From: Sambucus nigra
Taxonomy: Eukaryota; Streptophyta; Magnoliopsida; Dipsacales; Adoxaceae
Direction: 5' to 3'
DNA: 64,000 bases
NCBI GenBank assembly: GCA_949130495.1
Contig: OX422211.1
Span: forward strand, 395,867,049-395,931,048
Under the pieces are notes generated by a model that made no database searches, was not told the DNA's origin, and was given only the letters and a program-made list of their open reading frames with translations. The translations under genes were made by a program, and so were the position numbers. This document shows, piece by piece, positions 58,394 through 64,000 of this stretch. The number at the start of each line of letters is the position of its first letter. Positions within the stretch are counted from its first letter, which is position 1.

Positions 58394-59830
58394 TTAGTCC
58401 AACTCTTTTAAGTGTGACTTCAGAGCCTTATAATTCTCAATCCTATGGCTGCCCTCCTTGTGGAGTGCGCATCTCAGCACATTATTCCTTTCCTTTGGGT
58501 CATTACCCATCTTTTTGGGCCAACTGATGAACGATTGGACTTTGATCTTGCTCAAGATCTTGTATATAAGGTTCCTTGAAGACCGTGTTACCAATTTAGA
58601 ATGCCTTTGAAGGATCACCTTATTCCCATTCTTAGAGCTGTTATTGCCCCCGTTCTTATTCCCTTTATTTGGAGTGTCACTCTTATCTCCTCCTTTGGTT
58701 GCCTTTGATCGACCATTGTCCTTTGTATTAGAGTGAACCATGTCTTAAACCTTAGCGTATTTCTCAATACAACCCATGAGGTCGTCAATGGTGCTGGCTT
58801 CTTTCTTTATCAGGGACTGGTGTAGCAAAGACGTGGTTGGTAGACAAATATTGAAGGATACTATGACAACCTGCTCCGAGCAGTCCTCCACTTTATTGAA
58901 GACTTACTAATACCTATTGGCATAATCACGAAGGCTCTCTTATGGCTTTTCATTATTATGAGCAGTGCATCCATCCACTTGGGATGGGGGTTACTGGTTA
59001 TGAAGCGAGTAGTAAAAGCCTCGGCTAGGGCCTTAAATCTCTTGACCGACCTGTGAGGCAGCTTTTTGAACCACTTATGTGCTACGTCATGTAGGTTAGA
59101 AGGGAAAATTTGACACATTAAGGCGTCGTTGTGGCTCTACAGGGTCATTGCCTGCCTGTACTGCCGAACGTGGTCTATAGGATCTTTTTTTTATTGTAAG
59201 TCTTGAACCTGGGAATAACAAACTTCTTTGGGGGTTCCTCTTCTTCCTTTGTCCTTAAAAAAAGGATTTCATCTGGGTATTGAGAGCTCTCTTGGCTAGC
59301 GCCCTAGTAGATCTGGCTCCTCGATGGGATGTTGGTCTATCTCTCTACGAACTAAAATCCTGATGTTCTCATTCTAACGATCATTGATCCTGTAGCGCCT
59401 CTCTAACCGACCACATTCTGATCGATCATGCTCTGACCTGCCACGTTCAGATCTATCCTGTCTGTGCCGAGAGATCCTCCCTCATTTGTAAGTATTACTC
59501 GCCTAAGGATTAGGAGTCCTATCACGACGTTTCCTCGTATCTCTATAGAGATCTCTTTCCATCATTTCAAGTCGTGTTTGGAGGTGAGTATTTTCTTCCA
59601 CCTGGAGGCGTGTGGCCTCCTATTCTTCTCGAAGCCTGGATTTTTAAGCATCAACCAACCTAAAGATCTGATTAGACCTAGGTGGTCCCTGAATTTCTTC
59701 AGAAGGCTGCCTTCCTTGGCGAAACCAAGGATTCGTTTGTTGGCGAATATCTGACCTCACCCTAGGTGGGACTGGGTCATCTTATACATCGCCAACCTGA
59801 GGAATGTTGCTGCTATGGTGAGACATCACG
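58394..59830 (-). pseudogene. gag of the Tat element
   Basis: N-terminal region near 59150-59830, capsid core MCQIFPSNLHDVAHKWFKKLP (59055-59118), KALAEAFTTRFITS, a Lys/Asn-rich linker (58600-58740), and a zinc-like motif RCALHKEGSHRIENYKALKSHL (58405-58470), an altered C-x-x-H knuckle of this clade. Several stops. Confidence 0.8.
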
Positions 59831-59874
59831 GGATTTCTATTGATGAATGTTTTCACAGGAATATAAATCAATTG

Positions 59875-59890
59875 CCACAAATGGCGTCAA
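59875..59890 (-). other. Primer-binding-site-like sequence of the Tat element
   Basis: The minus strand reads TTGACGCCATTTGTGG next to the LTR-like end ...TACTCACA. It resembles the TGGCGCCGTTTGTGG-type site of Tat elements with two or three substitutions. Assignment is tentative. Confidence 0.5.
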
Positions 59891-59891
59891 T

Positions 59892-61130
59892 TGTGAGTAC
59901 AAGAAATATCACAATAAAGATCCATGAAAACAATCACAAATGTAGAAAGTAAAATCACACACACAACAACGATATACGTGGTTCAACAACTTGCCTACGT
60001 CCATGAAGAGGTTACTATAATATTATTAGCATCTATCAATGCTCGAGATTACATCCCCTTGCCTTGAGTCTGGTTTACAATTTATAGATGCTTAGATAAG
60101 ATATTGAGTTATACAAGTAACTACATGTAATCGTGGATAATTAGTGGTTTCCCTGAATATCTTATTCGATATTTTTGGTAAATGATTTGAATTTATCCAT
60201 GAGTCTTTCTGTGTTTGTAAAATACACGAGCCATTAATGAATATTGAATTTGGTCCGGGCAGTCCTCTATGCAGCTTGGACTGGTCGGCTACTTTCTTGG
60301 GCCAAAATAAATGGGTTCCCACAATAAATTATTCAAATTCGAGGCCTCACTCGAATGAGATGGTACCTCGTGTGAACGAGTTTGTGTCTCGTGTGAAGTT
60401 AAGAATATTACAAGCTTCGCTCGAGATCATCTGACTTGCATAAAAGGGAGCTTATTGGAGACTCGTTTGAAGTTAAACTTTGCACGAGCTTCACAATTAA
60501 ACATAAAAGGATTATACTTCATGTGAACTCTCGTAGGAGAGCTCATACAAACGAGCTTGTGCCTTGTTAGAACGAGGCACCAACTTAATAATTTCTTAAA
60601 TAAAATTTGATTCCGAACTGAATATGTATAATAACAGTTTTCCTCATAAATAAAACATGTCACTCTCAATAATTATATGAACAAAAATAATAAATAACCA
60701 TAACATACTAAAACCTTTCGGAACACATGACAATGTAAGAAATCCGACTCTAATAAACTAAATTAGTATAAATGCATGTCACAGTATATCCATCAACCTC
60801 AGGACACTTAGAACTAGCCCTACGTTTTGTCTAAGAATATGAAGCCGATGAAAATATGTTTTTACACCCACTTGCACTGTTGGATGCACAAGATCTAAGA
60901 CTTAATTGGAACATATATATATCACCTATATGCCCTTATTTTAAAGTAAAAAATTCACATATTTGTCTTGGATAGCCTCTTAGTAGCTCTTGGAATCTGT
61001 TTCATGTTCTCGTAGGATCTTATTATAGTGTACTCCCAAGATTACAAGTGTCTCAGGCTCTGACATGATCCTTCCACTACGGCGTAGCTCCATTTGAGTA
61101 AGCGTAATAATAACACACTCTTCTCATTAC
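59892..61130. other. Probable 5' LTR of the Tat element and flank
   Basis: Starts TGTGAGTACAAGAAATATC and includes an ATACGTGGTTCAACAACTTGC segment of a kind often seen near such LTR ends. The outer boundary is not resolved. It contains a cluster of CTCG(T)GTGAACGAG-like words at 60330-60600. From 60620 to 61130 I see only AT-rich non-coding DNA. Confidence 0.45.
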
Positions 61131-62050
61131 GTCCCTTGCATTCTAGTGTATGAGGTTGTGAAGTATCAATAAATATTGGTGTAGATGTAAAAAATTAGAT
61201 TATATCTAATTATTTAATCACAGATAAAATAAATGAGACAAAGAAGTTTTAAAGTGGTTCAGCCTTATAAGAATGGCCTATGTCCACTGTTTCTGTTATT
61301 GATGACCGTTTGGGAATTTTCGATTACAAGTTTAATCAAGAAATTTCGGTCCTTCTACAATGAGGGTAATACAATGTATATATAGCCCTAAGGCTGTGTG
61401 AAAGGGTAATACATTCAATGCCCCTTAAGTGTATACATCTGAATGATAAGCATAAGCATTTAATGAACAGTCAAACTATTGGTTATCCCTCTATTAATGC
61501 TTTGTTCGAGGTGCATCTCGGACCGCCTAAGCTACTCTGTACTCAAGAGTTCCTCGTAGAGTTCTTGTTGGTCGGAGCGTCTGAGTTCCTCCGGGAAGCT
61601 GTGTTCCTCATTGCAGTATGGTTTCTCGGAGCGTCTGAGTTTCTCGGAAGTGTTTGTTGTTACCACGTAAATTGCCACGTGTCTTCACTCAATTGGGCCA
61701 TGTCAGCAGACTAAATTTGGTATCAACAGAAGCCCCCAATGTTTCATAGTTCGAAATTTGAGGAGTGTGGAACATTCTTTCTCGGAATATGGTAGTTTTA
61801 AATTGTCCTCCTGATTTTTAGGAGTGTTTCCTTTGTATTTATTTTTCCTTCCAAATTCGTAGAATCAGGCTTTTTTGAATTTTTATAACCGCCTCGATCT
61901 CCGCGTACTTTTTGTCCATCTAGTCGTCGGTAGCGTAATCGTTTCTTTTTGTAATCATTAACTTTACCGTTTCCCAAGATAAGGTATTTAAGCGTCACAG
62001 ACAATCCCATCGTCTTCTACTTTTTCAAATTTGTATCTTCGAGTTTTCCA
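61131..62050 (+). other. Putative LTR end, primer-binding site and leader of a PF04195-like element
   Basis: AT-rich sequence with a TATATATAGCCC TATA-like site near 61376, imperfect direct repeats of GGAGCGTCTGAGTT(C/T)CTC (61575 and 61628), then TGGTATCAACAG at 61718-61729. That resembles an initiator-Met PBS and is followed by AGCCCCCAATG. The LTR start is not defined. The gene at 62050 follows. Confidence 0.5.
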
Positions 62051-63998
62051 CTGTCTTACTCTCTTGTGCGTTCATCCTTTTCATCGTTCGTTGTCAACAG
62101 ATCCTTTACCTTGTTGAATCTCTTGATAAATTTCGTTCTGATTTTTCTATTCCTCCATGGGTTGTTCTGGAGGAACTTTCTGAACCTTCCGATTATTTTC
62201 GTTTGGCTGAGGGACATTGGTTCCCCAGTCTCTTTATTACTGAATGTGGCTTTTCTTTTCCGCCAAATCCTTTATGTCTGGAATTCTGTCAATATTTTGC
62301 CGTTGTTCCTGCAAGAATAGCCCCCAATACATGGAGAATAGTTAATGGGGTTCATAGACTAAATCAAATTCATGGAACTCGCATAGGAATTCCAGAAATC
62401 ATGTTTTGTTATAGATGGGCTGTTGGTGATAATACTTTTTATTTAAAAACTAGATTTTTGAATAGGACTTTAGTGGTCAATCTCCCGGATGCCAATAGGG
62501 ACTATTTTGAGCACGGGGTTGTTATAAAAAATTGGCAACATGCTCCTTTATCTGGAGATGAAGTGTATCAAGGTCCCAGATGCCCTCCCTATGGCAATGG
62601 GATTGGTTATTTTTATTTCATTTTATTTATTTTGAAATTATACTTCCTTTATGTTTGATAAAATGTGTCACTGATATTTTAATGTTTATTTATTTGCAGT
62701 TGACAGTAAAAGAAAATCCCCAAAAGAGGCAGACGTTAATATAAGGCATTTAAAACTTATCTGAAGTTTGCATCAAACTGTTGCGACGAGCACATTAGGT
62801 CAACTTCATATTTGCTGCAGTACAAGAGTTACACCTCCTCTTTCACTGCTCGTCCGGTGATAAGCGATGCAGAACCAATACCAGCCTCTACAAGTTCTTC
62901 GCCTGAATCACATATTCCTTTGAGTGAAAGGATGAAGAAAAGAAGACCTCCCACCCTTTTTGAGAAACCTGCCTCTGGTGCTGGAGAGGCAAAAAGAAGT
63001 AAACATGATGTCTCTGAAGGGACAAAGAAAATTGATGCAGCCCCTCCGGCTGCTCCTGTGAAGGTTGCCGATAAGCCCCCAGTGGCCCCGAGCAAGACTG
63101 ATGCTCCAAAAGAAGTGATTGTTATATCACCGACCAAGAGTTCCTCCTTGGTCGAAACTATTCCTGTTCCCCCGAGGAAGCTGAAGAAAAGCTCCTCGGT
63201 CAATTTGGCTGAAACCATCTCTCAGCCCCTAACTACTGGAACTGGTGTTCCAACTTTTGTTCCCCTGAGCTCTGCCATGAGCTCGGTGAAGACTTGGATC
63301 ATTCTCGAGATCCAAGGTATTGAAGAAAACCTTTCTCGGGACATGGTTACCTCATTGGCTGCTCGCCATATTGCTTCTGTAAGTCTTATTGTTTTGAACT
63401 TTTCATCTTTCCCTTGTTATATCTGTCTTTGACTTGCTTTCATTTTCTTTTCACAGTTGGTGAGCTGCTTTAATACAATTTTGAAGAAAGATGAAGCTAT
63501 TAAAGCTTCAAGCTCCTCATCTGGTGTGGAGGAAGCTCTGATGGGTCTGACGCGATCTTTGGAAGATTCTCGTTAGAAGCATGATGCTGACAAGGAAGCT
63601 TGGGAGAAGAAACTTACCTCAACCGAGCAGGAGAAGGCTCAAGTTGTTGGAGTCTCCAAGGGGTTGGAGAAAAAAATAAATGATTTGGAGAAGAAGAATA
63701 AAGAGCTCTAAGGGAATCTCAAAAATGTTGGGGAGCTTGAAAATAAGCTCAAGGTTGCTGAGGAGGAGTTGGGTCAACTTCGGGAAGTAAGTCGGCAGAA
63801 GGAGGAAGTTGAGAATAAACTGAAGGCTGCTGAAAATCTTCTGTCCGAGAATCTTTCCTCGGAGAAGTTAAAGAGGAAATTGGCTGTGAAGAAATCTTTC
63901 AGCGCTGGCTGGGATAAAGGGTGGAATAAAGGCTTGGCTGCCATGATGTCGCAAGTAGAATATGGCAGCCTCAAATACTTTAGAGATGGGTGGGTCAC
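62050..63998 (+). CDS. PF04195-like 'putative gypsy type transposon' protein, copy 2 (partial)
   Basis: Exon 1 (about 62050-62606) encodes LSEPSDYFRLAEGHWFPSLF, ECGFSFPPNPLCLEFCQYFAVVPARIAPN and FLNRTLVVNLPDANRDYFEHGVV; no in-frame ATG is obvious at its start. A likely intron (GTTATTTTTA to TTTGCAG near 62699) leads to exon 2. Its first part has a TGA near 62760; from 62812 it is open, with a Pro/Ser/Lys-rich linker (KKRRPPTLFEKP, VADKPPVAPSKTDAP). A clear intron runs from GTAAGT at 63381 to TTTTCACAG at 63457. Exon 3 is a long coiled coil (EEALMGLTRSLEDSR, KLKVAEEELGQLREV) with TAG at 63574-63576 and TAA at 63709-63711, then a GWDKGWNKGLAAMM motif. It runs off the edge. Function unknown; transposon-associated family. 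Confidence 0.75.
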
Positions 63999-64000
63999 TG

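Larger units (their letters stand above)
54650..59892 (-). mobile_element. Tat-type Ty3/gypsy retrotransposon remnant
   Basis: Minus-strand gag, protease, RT, RNase H, a second RNase H, integrase, in that order from right to left. The second, archaeal-like RNase H between the first and integrase is diagnostic of the Tat clade. All domains are broken by stops and frameshifts. An LTR-like start (TGTGAGTACAAG at 59892) and a PBS-like sequence lie at the right end. No matching left LTR was found, so the 3' end is lost or unrecognised. Confidence 0.85.

Overview
This window is nuclear DNA from a flowering plant with a repeat-rich genome. It is almost entirely transposable-element sequence, mostly Ty3/gypsy LTR retrotransposons inserted into and beside one another, plus the decayed cargo gene of what looks like a DNA transposon. 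No intact host gene, rRNA or tRNA gene was found. The plant assignment rests on Tekay/Del-type and Tat-type gypsy elements primed by an initiator-Met-like site (TGGTATCAGAGC), a plant mobile domain (PMD) gene, and 'putative gypsy type transposon' (PF04195-like) proteins. The species cannot be named from the sequence.

Layout: 1-7224 is a minus-strand Tekay-like element whose gag-pol frame is open except for two TAG codons; it runs off the left edge. Its LTR (about 4235-7224) also abuts, through a polypurine tract, a second minus-strand internal region (7225-8700) that keeps only gag and protease traces, followed by a different LTR (about 8700-11277). From 11278 to about 38040 lies one old unit: an array of ~123-bp hairpin-rich repeats (four blocks between about 11480 and 34500), a PMD pseudogene (34940-37386) and a right-hand cluster of related motifs (37895-38040). 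The array was split by four insertions, each with its own target-site duplication (TSD): non-autonomous element A (12009-22058, TSD ATCTA); inside A's 3' LTR a likely solo LTR (16874-18940, TSD CCCGT); full-length but dead Tekay element B (22415-33027, TSD TATAC); and a hAT-type MITE (33288-33831, TSD CTCCACGG).

From 39823 to 49039 lies a third pol-depleted element (D) in minus orientation, whose two LTRs point in opposite directions. It abuts a copia fragment (49040-49735) and a decayed PF04195-like gene (49790-52606). A decayed minus-strand Tat-type gypsy element with two RNase H domains fills about 54650-59892, and a second PF04195-like gene with introns (62050-63998) runs off the right edge.

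How the parts relate: A, the 7225-8700 element and D all keep gag traces but lack most of pol. Where pol should be they share a ~90-bp non-coding block that is much better conserved than their LTRs. B and element 1 have pol and lack the block. This suggests a persistent gag-only lineage mobilised in trans by Tekay relatives. Their LTRs also share a hairpin and a palindrome-rich segment whose sequence differs in every subfamily. These are the most interesting signals in the window.
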